Numbered from the stretch's first letter, positions 38,436-45,585 are shown. The stretch: 64,000 bases of DNA from an uncultured Agathobacter sp. (GCA_934365945.1 CAKRNE010000003.1:124001-188000), one strand, 5' to 3'. Numbers and translations: made by a program. Notes: generated from the letters alone by a model not told the origin.

Positions 38436-39029
38436 TCAAGTGATATTTTTTACATTTTCATTTATACATTCGCTAAGTTCTAATCCATTTTCATATAATT
38501 CTTTGAGCCTTTCCACTGTGATAAAATTATTTGTGATTCTGTTATACTCTTTTTCTCCCTTTCCAATTGCAGCGGCATGATATTTCTCGTCAATACTTTC
38601 TTTTGAAAAATCGGAATCACATACAAATCTTATACTTTCATGAAATGTGCTTTCTTCTCCTCCATAAATTTCATCAATATAATCGTCCTCCTGTATCACT
38701 TCGACCGTATCCTTATCATGTGAAATCACTGTTATATATCCTTTATTGTCCACGATATTACAATCTTCCACAGCCTCTACTACGGTTTCGTACTTTTCAA
38801 ATTTAACTTTTGTCATTCCACATTTGAAATAATATTTTACATCATCCTGCAAAAGCATGAATTCATCTTCATCTTCAAATTCTATGTCATAATTATTTTT
38901 TTCGGCCACATCCATAATTTTGCTTTTTGTTACAGCGCTATCATGAAATGCATACCCCATCATCAAACATATCCCAAACAAAGTTATTATTACAACCGTA
39001 CATATTTTTCCTCTTTTATACATTTCCAT
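38436..39029 (-). CDS. Membrane-anchored extracellular protein, unknown function
   Basis: A 197-residue protein with one N-terminal membrane segment (about 9-28, VVIITLFGICLMMGYAF) and an acidic extracellular part rich in Asp and Glu (EFEDEDEFMLLQDDVKYYFKC; EVIQEDDYIDEIYGGEE). I recognise no family. The start ATG 39029 follows AAAGGA; a second ATG six bases later is possible. It stands alone between larger gaps and has low-GC codon use like its neighbours. Confidence 0.65.
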   Translation of the reverse strand: MEMYKRGKICTVVIITLFGICLMMGYAFHDSAVTKSKIMDVAEKNNYDIEFEDEDEFMLLQDDVKYYFKCGMTKVKFEKYETVVEAVEDCNIVDNKGYITVISHDKDTVEVIQEDDYIDEIYGGEESTFHESIRFVCDSDFSKESIDEKYHAAAIGKGEKEYNRITNNFITVERLKELYENGLELSECINENVKNIT

Positions 39030-39523
39030 ATATTCCTTTCATAGTGCCACGATGTGATCACACTTTCTACTCCCAGTCATGACTGTAATGTTTATGATTC
39101 CTTATCCTGTCCATCACCGGACCTCTTGATTGTCCAGCCCTAGACCATTATACTGTCCTTATTAAGAGAAAAGGAAAGGTTCCGGAGCCATTCCGTCAAA
39201 GATTGGCTTCCGGAACCTTGGTAAATACCATGTATATTGTAACAGATTTTACAAGAAAAGGACAGCATATTTTTATCAGAGAGCAGTGAGCCTAAAATAT
39301 TCTGCGAATTTTTTTGGATTTTTTTCTAATCAGGCAATGCAATATTATAATAAAAAAGAGAGCGGGCCGGCGAATGGGAAGTTCGCCGGCCCAGATTTAC
39401 ACTAGGAGCAAAGTTTATACTTTGCGGAGATAAAATATATTTATAGAAAACCAAATATTTGGTGATCTATCATTATGTTTTGTGGCCATCCATGTTGTCG
39501 CGGCCACGCAATAACCTGATTGC
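39030..39523. other. Gene-free stretch with two strong hairpins
   Basis: No plausible reading frame. Two inverted repeats stand out: AAGGTTCCGGAGCCA with TGGCTTCCGGAACCTT (39176-39219, one bulged base; role unknown, with a T-rich TTTCCTTTTCTCTT on its minus-strand 3' side), and the terminator at 39348-39392 listed separately. Confidence 0.7.
39348..39392 (-). terminator. Terminator of the DUF3793-flavodoxin unit
   Basis: GGGCCGGCGAA (39364-39374) pairs with TTCGCCGGCCC (39382-39392), an 11-bp GC-rich stem. On the minus strand it is followed by GCTCTCTTTTTT. It lies about 130 bases after the flavodoxin stop. Confidence 0.75.
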
Positions 39524-39955
39524 TTATACTGCTGCAAGCTTCTTTCCAAGCTCCTCACAGGCTGTCTTTGCATCATCATCCGGTGCATCCTGGCAGATAA
39601 CACCCTCGCCGCCTATCACTGTAGCTCCGGCTGCTGTCATTCGCTCTACCCAGTCACGCATCCACTCACCATCGCCCCATCCGTATGAACCGAACAGGCC
39701 GATTGTCTTACCTGCCACACTGCCCTCGAGCTCTGTGACAAATGGCTCCATCTCGCCCTCCTCGAGCACCTCTGCACCCATTGCAGGGCATCCGAGTGCG
39801 AATGCTGTCTCTGATTTAAGCTCATCTATTGAAGCATTGCTTACGAATACGATTTCCGCTTCCTTTCCGGCGTCTGTGACACCCTTTGCCACTGCCTCTG
39901 CCATTGCTGCTGTATTACCTGACTGTGACCAATAAACTACACTGATTTTGCTCAT
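39524..39955 (-). CDS. Short-chain flavodoxin
   Basis: A 143-residue FMN-binding electron carrier. The phosphate-binding loop is WSQSGNTAAMAEAV (about 9-22), and the flavin-flanking loops LGCPAMGAEVLEE (about 54) and FGSYGWGDGEWM (about 88-99) are present. Flavodoxins replace ferredoxin under iron limitation. It is 11 bases after the DUF3793 gene, in a unit whose promoter region carries the same palindrome as the Feo promoter, so iron-responsive expression is likely (inference). Confidence 0.95.
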   Translation of the reverse strand: MSKISVVYWSQSGNTAAMAEAVAKGVTDAGKEAEIVFVSNASIDELKSETAFALGCPAMGAEVLEEGEMEPFVTELEGSVAGKTIGLFGSYGWGDGEWMRDWVERMTAAGATVIGGEGVICQDAPDDDAKTACEELGKKLAAV

Positions 39956-39966
39956 TTTGATTCCTC

Positions 39967-40584
39967 CTATACCGCTATCTGCTGCGGTTCTTCTTTATAT
40001 ATTTCCAGTATCAGCCTCATATCTATATCTTCGGCCAATAGCTGTATGACACTTTCCTTCGCCTTTTCAAAATCCTCAAACATCTTCTTTTTGAGTGGTA
40101 CGTTGCGGTATACCTTCCAGTATCCTGAATACAGGCAGCTGCATCCGTTATGCTCTATAAAGCCTCTCACATCTTCTATCGGATACCCAAGCAAAAGTCC
40201 CATCTCATGTGGAAACTGCTTGTGTTCATCATTCAGATACGCTTCATAGCGTTTTTTGAATCTAAGTAATATCTTGCCGAATGAAAAATCCTCATATCCC
40301 GCTTTCTTTAGTATGTCCAAAGCCTCTGAATTATTCAGATACGCCTCTAAGTGGCTCCTGCGGAATAAGAGGAAGGCGGTTTTCTCATTCCTTGCTCCGA
40401 GCCTGAAATGTGATATCCCGGAAGCCCTTAAAATCACTCTCATGGCACTCTCATCAGTGCTGTCAATCATGAGCATATTTGAAATTCTCGCTCCTGTAAT
40501 TAGTGGGGCACACTGGAGGGCAAGCTGCATTTCCACGCTCTTTAAGTCCATGCTCATAGCAATCTGAAAAACTTCCTGACACAT
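39967..40584 (-). CDS. DUF3793 family protein
   Basis: A 205-residue cytoplasmic protein. Family-like features are LALQCAPLITGARISNML near the N-terminus, HEMGLLLGYPIEDVRGFIEHNG in the middle, and a Cys pair in NGCSCLYSGYWKVY. DUF3793 genes are known from anaerobic Firmicutes and often lie by flavodoxin or iron-uptake genes, as here; a biochemical role is not known to me. ATG 40584 (MCQEVFQIAM) follows GGAG by five bases. Two upstream ATGs lie in or near the operator and close to the predicted transcription start. Confidence 0.85.
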   Translation of the reverse strand: MCQEVFQIAMSMDLKSVEMQLALQCAPLITGARISNMLMIDSTDESAMRVILRASGISHFRLGARNEKTAFLLFRRSHLEAYLNNSEALDILKKAGYEDFSFGKILLRFKKRYEAYLNDEHKQFPHEMGLLLGYPIEDVRGFIEHNGCSCLYSGYWKVYRNVPLKKKMFEDFEKAKESVIQLLAEDIDMRLILEIYKEEPQQIAV

Positions 40585-40599
40585 TTTGGCTCCTTTCAT

Positions 40600-40615
40600 G
40601 TTAGTCATCTCTAAC
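40600..40615. promoter_or_regulatory. Palindromic operator shared with the Feo promoter
   Basis: Minus-strand GTTAGAGATGACTAAC has 5-bp inverted arms GTTAG/CTAAC. It matches 13 of 16 positions of the palindrome over the Feo promoter (44706-44721), differing only in the central three bases. It lies just downstream of the -10 box, over the expected start of transcription. Its form resembles DtxR/MntR-family sites rather than Fur boxes. Confidence 0.65.
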
Positions 40616-40623
40616 CTGAGTTA

Positions 40624-40652
40624 ACTATATCTTACTTATACCTATATGTCAA
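40624..40652 (-). promoter_or_regulatory. Promoter of the DUF3793-flavodoxin unit
   Basis: Minus-strand TTGACA (40652-40647) and TATAGT (40629-40624) are separated by exactly 17 bases. Transcription would begin near 40617. Confidence 0.85.
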
Positions 40653-40664
40653 GTGTTTTTTTTA

Positions 40665-40705
40665 TTTTTGGGTATAAAAAACACACTAAGATTTTTTATC
40701 TCTTA
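40665..40705 (-). terminator. Terminator after the small antitoxin-like gene
   Basis: On the minus strand CACTCTAAGA pairs with TCTTAGTGTG (one mismatch), followed by TTTTTTATA. It lies directly downstream of the 74-codon gene and just upstream of the DUF3793 promoter. Confidence 0.75.
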
Positions 40706-40713
40706 GAGTGCTT

Positions 40714-40938
40714 CTATTTACCATACTTTTCTTCCCTATAAGTTGCTAATTCAGCAGCACCATCAACAACGGTTCCTTTTTTTCGCAATTTTTCAAGTCT
40801 TGCAAATGCAGCCTTCTTTTCCCTATTTGAATCATCATATAATCCATTTACCCCCTGCATAATCTGTATCACAAATGATAATTTATCTTCCGGTATTTTT
40901 TCAAGTTCCATTATGGCGCTCTGTCTAAGTGCTGTCAT
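40714..40938 (-). CDS. Small antitoxin-like protein without a recognisable toxin partner
   Basis: A 74-residue protein MTALRQSAIMELEKIPEDKL followed by SFVIQIMQGVNGLYDD and ending LATYREEKYGK. The opening helix and the EExYG tail resemble small proteins encoded beside toxin genes in Firmicutes. No toxin-like gene lies next to it, and a terminator follows, so it is either an orphan antitoxin or a regulator of other kind. Upstream GGGG(A) near 40950 gives a modest ribosome binding site. Assignment to toxin-antitoxin systems is tentative. Confidence 0.6.
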   Translation of the reverse strand: MTALRQSAIMELEKIPEDKLSFVIQIMQGVNGLYDDSNREKKAAFARLEKLRKKGTVVDGAAELATYREEKYGK

Positions 40939-41031
40939 TATATATCCCCTCTTTCCAATTAATTAATCAATTATATCTTTTTTATTGTATAGCGGATTTT
41001 TCTAAAAAATACAATTACTGTAACGTAATAC

Positions 41032-41063
41032 TCAAAAACGCCCCACCAGCAATAGGTGGGGCG
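41032..41063 (-). terminator. Terminator of the Feo operon
   Basis: CGCCCCACC (41039-41047) pairs perfectly with GGTGGGGCG (41055-41063) around a 7-base loop; on the minus strand TTTTTGAG follows. It lies 37 bases after the mini-Fur gene stop and closes the feoA-feoA-feoB unit. Confidence 0.93.
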
Positions 41064-41100
41064 AAATATTATTCACCATAAACAGTATATAAAAGCAGGC

Positions 41101-41358
41101 TTAGGATACCTGCACTCTATACATATTTTTGCGGTCAATCGCTCCAATCTCTTCGAGCGTATTGATCATCCGATACACCGTAGCGGTCCCGATAGAGTGG
41201 TCTATCTTTGACGCCCGGTAATAAATCTCTTTGCAGCTTCCGCACTCGCCCTCGAGGATTACATCAAGCAAAATAAGTCTCTGCTTTGTAATCCTGCATC
41301 CGCTGTCCTTTAGCTTGCCAACGATTACCTCTTTTTGCTCTATTGCTTCTTTCGACAT
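41101..41358 (-). CDS. Fur-family protein reduced to the winged-helix domain
   Basis: An 85-residue protein, MSKEAIEQKEVIVGKLKDSG, then CRITKQRLILLDVILE, SCKEIYYRASK and GTATVYRMINTLEEIGAI. These are the Fur N-terminal DNA-binding helices (R-x-T-x-Q-R and TVYR-x-x-x-L). Fur proteins normally run to 140-160 residues with a C-terminal metal-binding dimerisation domain; that is missing and the frame ends MYRVQVS. A longer upstream frame exists but AGGAGG stands just before ATG 41358. It is last in the Feo operon, suggesting a role in its control (inference). It could instead be a decayed full-length Fur. Confidence 0.85.
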   Translation of the reverse strand: MSKEAIEQKEVIVGKLKDSGCRITKQRLILLDVILEGECGSCKEIYYRASKIDHSIGTATVYRMINTLEEIGAIDRKNMYRVQVS

Positions 41359-41461
41359 ACATCCTCCTATCGTTACCGATGCCGACAGATGCAGCTTAAG
41401 CGACCGGATTAGTTTTTTCTGAAATTGCCCATCCAGCGCTTCATACGCATCATGCCGGGGA

Positions 41462-41599
41462 TTAATGACAGCCCTTGCAATGGCTGCAGTCCATTCCACA
41501 CTGCAGGCTCTTGCCTGCTTTCTTTGATTTGATTATTGTCCTGATTACAAGTGCAACTATCACTACGAGAATTGCAATTACAATGATATCAGCCAGCAT
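41462..41599 (-). CDS. FeoB-associated Cys-rich membrane microprotein
   Basis: A 45-residue protein: MLADIIVIAILVVIVALVIR forms one membrane segment, followed by a basic stretch and a Cys-rich tail QCGMDCSHCKGCH with Cys at 34, 38, 41 and 44. This is the hallmark of the small FeoB-associated Cys-rich proteins, thought to assist ferrous-iron import. Start ATG 41599 follows GGAG. It lies between the 37-codon gene and the mini-Fur gene on the Feo transcript. Confidence 0.9.
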   Translation of the reverse strand: MLADIIVIAILVVIVALVIRTIIKSKKAGKSLQCGMDCSHCKGCH

Positions 41600-41646
41600 G
41601 TCATCATCTCCTATTCACTACAAATACTACTAAATATGCTACTGCA

Positions 41647-41760
41647 TTATTTCTTTTCTTTGAAAAATCCTATTATTATCTTTACGGCAAGCCCCAGCAG
41701 GCATAGAAGAACTATGACTGCTATGAGGTCTGCTGTGTTAAACTCCAGGTTGATTCTCAT
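41647..41760 (-). CDS. 37-residue membrane microprotein of the Feo operon
   Basis: The frame reads MRINLEFNTADLIAVIVLLC followed by LLGLAVKIIIGFFKEKK and a stop. A short polar start, one membrane helix and a lysine tail are visible, with no Cys cluster. ATG 41760 is 11 bases after the feoB stop and has AGGTG six bases upstream. Its reading frame, start site and position between feoB and the Cys-rich microprotein gene support a real gene; the function is unknown. A FeoC-like accessory role is speculative. Confidence 0.7.
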   Translation of the reverse strand: MRINLEFNTADLIAVIVLLCLLGLAVKIIIGFFKEKK

Positions 41761-41771
41761 TTAAACACCTG

Positions 41772-43922
41772 TTACACGTTTGATGCCGCAAATGAAGCGT
41801 TCTTAACTGTTGCCTTATTAGGGTCTTTTCTGAACAATAAGTATAATACACCTGCAAGGAGTACAAATGCAACTACTGTCCAGAAGTTGAAGGCTACCTC
41901 ACCTATACAAAGTCCCACAATCTGGTAAAACATAAGTGTTACACAGTAAGCTGATACGTTCTGGAATATGATTGTAAACCAGAAGAACTTACGGTTGTTA
42001 AGCTCTTTTGCTGTTGTTGAGATAGCTGCAAGGCATGGTGAGTCAAACAGGTTAAACAGCAGGAATGATACTGCTACCATTGTTGTTGGGAAGAATGCTG
42101 CAAACTGATCATGCATGCTTACTGCATACTCTTCTACCTCTCCAAGTCCTGAGAGCACACCCATTGTTGATACGATACCCTCTTTTGCTACAAAGCCTGA
42201 GAGTGATGATGCAACTGCCTGCCATGTATCGAATCCGAGCGGTGCAAAGATAACTGCGATTGCAGATCCGATTACTGCAAGTAAACTGTTTTCTGTGTCA
42301 ACAAGTCCGAATGCGCCATCCTGGATGCCGAAGCTTGAAAGGAACCACATAACTGCACAGCAGAGGAAGAGGATTGTTCCGGCCTTCTTAAGGAATGCCC
42401 ATACTCTCTCCCATACGTGTAACAGCACACCCTTTACTGAAGGAACATGATACTGTGGGAGCTCCATTACGAACGGTGCAGGCTCGCCTGCAAATGCTCT
42501 TGTCTTCTTTAAAATGATACAGTAGATGATTGTGAGGCCGATTCCAGCAAAGTACATAAGAGGTGCCATCCACCAGCAGCCGTCACCCATGATAAAGCCT
42601 GCGATAAGTGCGATAACCGGAAGCTTTGCTCCACATGGGATATTTGTTACTGTCATCATTGTCATACGACGGTCTTTTTCGTTCTCGATAGTACGTGTTG
42701 CCATGATTCCCGGCACACCACATCCTGATCCGATAAGGAATGGGATGAATGACTTTCCTGAGAGACCGAATCTACGGAAGATTCTGTCCATGATGAAGGC
42801 TACACGTGCCATGTATCCGCAGTCCTCAAGGATTGAGAGGAATAAGAATACGATAGCCATCTGTGGTGCAAATCCGATAGGTGCACCAAGACCTCCGATG
42901 ATACCGTCTTTTACAAGTGATACGAGCCATTCAGAGCAGCCTACATTCTCCATAAATGTCTGTACTGCCGGCTGAATCCACTCACCAAAGAGTGTGTCGT
43001 TTGTCCAGTCTGTTACAATTCCACCGAGTGATGATACTGCTACATAATATACACCCCACATGATGAGTGCAAAAATAGGCAGTGCCAGGAATCTGTTTGT
43101 AACAATCTTATCAATTTTGTCTGATATTGTCTCTTTTCCGGCGCGTGCCTTCTTTACGCATGAGCCGATGATCGAAGATATGTACTGATATCTCTCGTTT
43201 GTGATGATACTCTCTGTGTCATCATCGTATTTGTCCTCGAGAGCTTTAATCTCTGCGTCTACGTTTGGAGCACTCTTTAATACCTCAGAAATCTTTGAGT
43301 CACGCTCTAAAAGCTTGATTGCAAAGAATCTCTTCTGGTTTTCTGCTACTGCAAGACCAAGCTTATCCTCGATGCCTGCTATTGTGCTCTCCACATCATC
43401 TGCAAAGTGATGTACCCTCTGAACGGATTTGCCTGACTTTGCTATCTCGATAGCTTTCTCTGCGGTCTCCTTGATTCCGGTCTTCTTTAAAGCTGAAATC
43501 TCAACAACCTCACAGCCGAGCTTCTCGCCAAGTGCCTTGATATTGATCTTATCTCCGTTTTTTCTTACGATGTCCATCATATTGACAGCCATAAGCACCG
43601 GAATACCAAGCTCGATAATCTGTGTTGTCAAATATAAATTACGCTCGATATTGGTTCCGTCCACGATATTGATAATCGCATCCGGTTGCTCTCCGATAAG
43701 GTAATTTCTTGCAACAACCTCCTCGAGAGTGTATGGAGAAAGTGAGTAGATACCCGGTAAATCCACCAGATCTACATCCTTGTGACCGATAAGCTTTCCC
43801 TCTTTTTTCTCAACTGTAACACCTGGCCAGTTACCAACATACTGGTTGGCACCTGTTAAGGCATTGAACAGTGTTGTTTTTCCGCAGTTCGGGTTTCCTG
43901 CGAGAGCAATTTTTACTGCCAT
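41772..43922 (-). CDS. feoB: Ferrous iron transport protein B
   Basis: A 716-residue GTPase-permease. The N-terminal G domain has GNPNCGKTTLFNALTG (9-24), the switch region NWPGVTVEKKEG, DLPGIYSLSPY (G3) and NMMD (G4). A helical linker (about 170-270) is followed by the membrane part with the two Gate regions (FLIGSGCGVPGIMATRTI and the later FVAKEGIVSTMGVL), about eleven helices and a C-terminus rich in Ala/Asn. It imports Fe(II). It lies 73 bases after feoA and is followed by two microproteins and the mini-Fur gene. Confidence 0.98.
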   Translation of the reverse strand: MAVKIALAGNPNCGKTTLFNALTGANQYVGNWPGVTVEKKEGKLIGHKDVDLVDLPGIYSLSPYTLEEVVARNYLIGEQPDAIINIVDGTNIERNLYLTTQIIELGIPVLMAVNMMDIVRKNGDKINIKALGEKLGCEVVEISALKKTGIKETAEKAIEIAKSGKSVQRVHHFADDVESTIAGIEDKLGLAVAENQKRFFAIKLLERDSKISEVLKSAPNVDAEIKALEDKYDDDTESIITNERYQYISSIIGSCVKKARAGKETISDKIDKIVTNRFLALPIFALIMWGVYYVAVSSLGGIVTDWTNDTLFGEWIQPAVQTFMENVGCSEWLVSLVKDGIIGGLGAPIGFAPQMAIVFLFLSILEDCGYMARVAFIMDRIFRRFGLSGKSFIPFLIGSGCGVPGIMATRTIENEKDRRMTMMTVTNIPCGAKLPVIALIAGFIMGDGCWWMAPLMYFAGIGLTIIYCIILKKTRAFAGEPAPFVMELPQYHVPSVKGVLLHVWERVWAFLKKAGTILFLCCAVMWFLSSFGIQDGAFGLVDTENSLLAVIGSAIAVIFAPLGFDTWQAVASSLSGFVAKEGIVSTMGVLSGLGEVEEYAVSMHDQFAAFFPTTMVAVSFLLFNLFDSPCLAAISTTAKELNNRKFFWFTIIFQNVSAYCVTLMFYQIVGLCIGEVAFNFWTVVAFVLLAGVLYLLFRKDPNKATVKNASFAASNV

Positions 43923-43995
43923 GTTTTAATCTCCTTATTTCTGTTTGCTTTTTCTGTCTATAGTTCGTATTTACTAACCTATAGTCAAAAAAAAT

Positions 43996-44217
43996 TTACT
44001 CTACTTCTATCATAGAGGCATCATCTTTACGAAGTGATAGCTCATAGCCTCTCACTGTCACCTCTACCGGATCTCCAAGCGGTGCCACCTTGCGGATAAA
44101 TATCTCAACACCCTTAGTGATTCCCATGTCCATGATACGTCTCTTGACTGCACCCTGGCCTGTGAGCTTGACAACCTTGACTGTCTCGCCTACTTTGGCT
44201 TGCTTTAATGTCTTCAT
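43996..44217 (-). CDS. feoA: Ferrous iron transport protein A (copy adjacent to feoB)
   Basis: A 73-residue SH3-like protein, MKTLKQAKVGETVKVVKLTG, with GAVKRRIMDMGITKGVEI and APLGDPVEVTVRGYELSLRK, the canonical FeoA pattern. It acts with FeoB in Fe(II) uptake. A good AAGGAG site precedes it. Its 204-base upstream gap contains a 9-bp microsatellite and, nearer the gene, an inverted pair AAACGATT/AATCGTTT plus a possible weak promoter (TTGTTA, TTATAT, 17 bases apart). It may therefore have a second transcript of its own. Confidence 0.95.
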   Translation of the reverse strand: MKTLKQAKVGETVKVVKLTGQGAVKRRIMDMGITKGVEIFIRKVAPLGDPVEVTVRGYELSLRKDDASMIEVE

Positions 44218-44341
44218 GCTGACTACTCCTTTTTTAATTTTATTGTAGTTTAAATAATTTATATAAACGATTCCATAATATCATAACAAAATCGTTTAAA
44301 TCTAAAGTAATTACAGCCTATACACAGTGCGTTGCTGCATG

Positions 44342-44395
44342 TGTTATATATGTTATATATGTTATATATGTTATATATGCTATATCTATTATATC
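44342..44395. repeat. 9-bp microsatellite between the two feoA genes
   Basis: Four perfect copies of TGTTATATA run from 44342 to 44377, then two decayed units (TGCTATATC, TATTATATC). The array lies in the transcribed gap between the two feoA genes. Copy number could change by slippage. Confidence 0.9.
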
Positions 44396-44421
44396 AATCT
44401 ATGTCTGTTACATATGTTGTA

Positions 44422-44634
44422 TCAGACCATGATTTTATTAGCCATGTCCTTGCCGATTGCCACTCTGGCACCCTTTACATTGACTATCATATTGCCGGCT
44501 ATCTCTGAGATGACAGTCACCTCTCCGCCTACAACAAAGCCCAGCTTCTCAAGGAAGGATCTCACCTCTTCCTTTCCGCCGATTTTCTTTATTATCTGTG
44601 CCTCCCCGGCACCACTCATTGATAATGGCATCAT
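44422..44634 (-). CDS. feoA: Second FeoA-domain protein, first gene of the Feo operon
   Basis: A 70-residue FeoA-like protein: MMPLSMSGAGEAQIIKKIGG, then EVRSFLEKLGFVVGGEVTVI and GNMIVNVKGARVAIGKDMA. It is more divergent than the copy next to feoB, with the pattern of the LGF-x-x-G-x-x-V turn kept. Tandem FeoA genes are common in Clostridia. It starts about 75 bases downstream of the Feo promoter and operator, so it is the operon's first gene. Confidence 0.9.
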   Translation of the reverse strand: MMPLSMSGAGEAQIIKKIGGKEEVRSFLEKLGFVVGGEVTVISEIAGNMIVNVKGARVAIGKDMANKIMV

Positions 44635-44705
44635 ATTTACCTCTTTTCACGTCTTTTCTTCACGTCTTTAATGATAAAAAACATCATTTGGTATCTCTTA
44701 CGGCT

Positions 44706-44721
44706 GTTAGTATACTCTAAC
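44706..44721. promoter_or_regulatory. Palindromic operator over the Feo -10 box
   Basis: Minus-strand GTTAGAGTATACTAAC, with arms GTTAG and CTAAC, overlaps the -10 box. The same pattern occurs at 40600-40615 over the flavodoxin-unit start. A metal-dependent repressor bound here would block RNA polymerase (inference). The form is closer to DtxR/IdeR/MntR sites than to Fur boxes. Confidence 0.65.
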
Positions 44722-44737
44722 GTTGCTTAGATGTCAA
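44709..44737 (-). promoter_or_regulatory. Promoter of the Feo operon
   Basis: Minus-strand TTGACA (44737-44732) and TATACT (44714-44709) are separated by exactly 17 bases. Consensus-like strength fits a gene set that must be held off by a repressor. Confidence 0.88.
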
Positions 44738-44799
44738 TAATATTTTTTAGATTTTTCTTACTTTTTTCAGTTGTGGCTAATAGTGTGGGTTCCAAGACT

Positions 44800-44892
44800 C
44801 GGTACCATCGGGCTTGCTCGTGGAATCTCACCAGCTTAGTACTCTCGCGTTCGCTACGCTTCGCTGCTAAGATACTGTACGAAATTATGCTT
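44800..44892 (+). repeat. Decayed half copy of the palindromic element
   Basis: GTACTCTC at 44839, then GCTACGCTT and GCTGCTAAGATACTGTACGA, ending AAATTATGC at 44890, repeat in order the motifs of one arm of the element at 45302-45585 and the inner arm of the element at 37145-37389. The partner arm and inner hairpins are missing; the minisatellite follows about 55 bases later. Confidence 0.6.
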
Positions 44893-44944
44893 AATAGGAT
44901 TTTCTGCAATTTCAGCTTCTTTATTCACGCAATTTTTCTGGCTT

Positions 44945-45200
44945 ATGGGCTGGGTTTGGGAGCTGTTTTGGAGATTTCTACGGTTTCAGCTACTTTTTTC
45001 TCAGATTTTTTTCGGCTTTTAGGCTGGGTTTGGGAGCTGTTTTGGGGATTTCTGCGGTTTCAGCTACTTTTTTCTGGATTTTTTTCGGCTTTTGGGTTGG
45101 GTTTGGGAGCTGTTTTGGGGATTTCTGCGGTTTCAGCTACTTTTTTCTGGATTTTTTCGGCTTTTGGGTTGATTTTGGGAGCTGTTTTAAAAGTTTTATG
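44945..45200. repeat. Minisatellite with units of 74, 73 and 72 bp
   Basis: Three near-identical units and one partial unit, marked by GGGAGCTGTTTT at about 44958, 45032, 45105 and 45178. Between them recur GATTTCTGCGGTTTCAGC and a T-run, then TTCGGCTTTTGGG. Unit lengths shrink by one base each time, mainly in the T-run, so no single reading frame persists. I see no gene in it. It lies in the 970-base gap between the Feo promoter and cysE. Confidence 0.88.
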
Positions 45201-45301
45201 GATTACAGCTCCACAAGGGCCTGCCTACTATGCTATCAACCTATGGCTATTGTACATTATGCTAATTTAGTCCTACTTAATAAATATACTTTTTTAACTG
45301 A

Positions 45302-45585
45302 AGGTCGGTACGCGCGCCCCGGGCCACCGGTGGCGCACATGTACTCTCCTGCAGGCGCATAGCAAAGCAGTTTAGATACTGTTAGAATTATGCCCATAAA
45401 ATGCAGAAACGCTCCTGCACGGACGCAGGAGCGAGGAGAACCGCGCCACGGACGGCGCGTTTCGACGGTTTCGTCAAGCATAGAAACCCTAAAAAGCATA
45501 ATTCATACAGTATCTTAACTGTAAAGCGTAGCCTGCAGGAGAGTACATGTGCGACACCAAGTGTCCGGGGCGCGCGTACCGACCT
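45302..45585 (-). repeat. Palindromic multi-hairpin element, copy 2
   Basis: Perfect 21-bp outer arms (45302-45322 with 45565-45585, core GGTCGGTACGCGCGCCCC) are followed on each side by a small private hairpin (GCCACCGGTGGC; GACACCAAGTGTC), a shared 22-base arm segment and an arm with TTAGATACTGT. The centre, read on the minus strand, holds GGTTTC/GAAACC, then CGCGCC/GGCGCG with loop GTCCGT (45442-45459), then CGCTCCTGC/GCAGGAGCG with loop GTCCGT (45410-45433). Order and loops equal copy 1 while the stems differ. In this orientation it starts 22 bases after the cysE stop. Confidence 0.88.

Noticed and set aside
39459..39935. 158-codon plus-strand frame opposite flavodoxin
   Set aside because: Shadow of the flavodoxin gene; Ser/Pro-rich translation, no start signal.
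40600..40615. Fur box
   Set aside because: The palindrome GTTAG-N6-CTAAC lacks the GATAAT-type repeats of Fur boxes; a DtxR/MntR-like site fits better.
40714..40938. Complete toxin-antitoxin pair
   Set aside because: No toxin-sized frame adjoins the small gene; a terminator follows and a different promoter begins.
44327..44671. Plus-strand peptide with CYICYICYIC repeats
   Set aside because: It is a translation of the 9-bp microsatellite and of sequence antisense to the first feoA gene.
44731..45362. Plus-strand reading frames of 179 and 110 codons over the minisatellite
   Set aside because: Repeat units are 74, 73 and 72 bp, so the frame changes each unit. There is no ribosome binding site, and the translations are Phe/Gly-rich repeats without family features.
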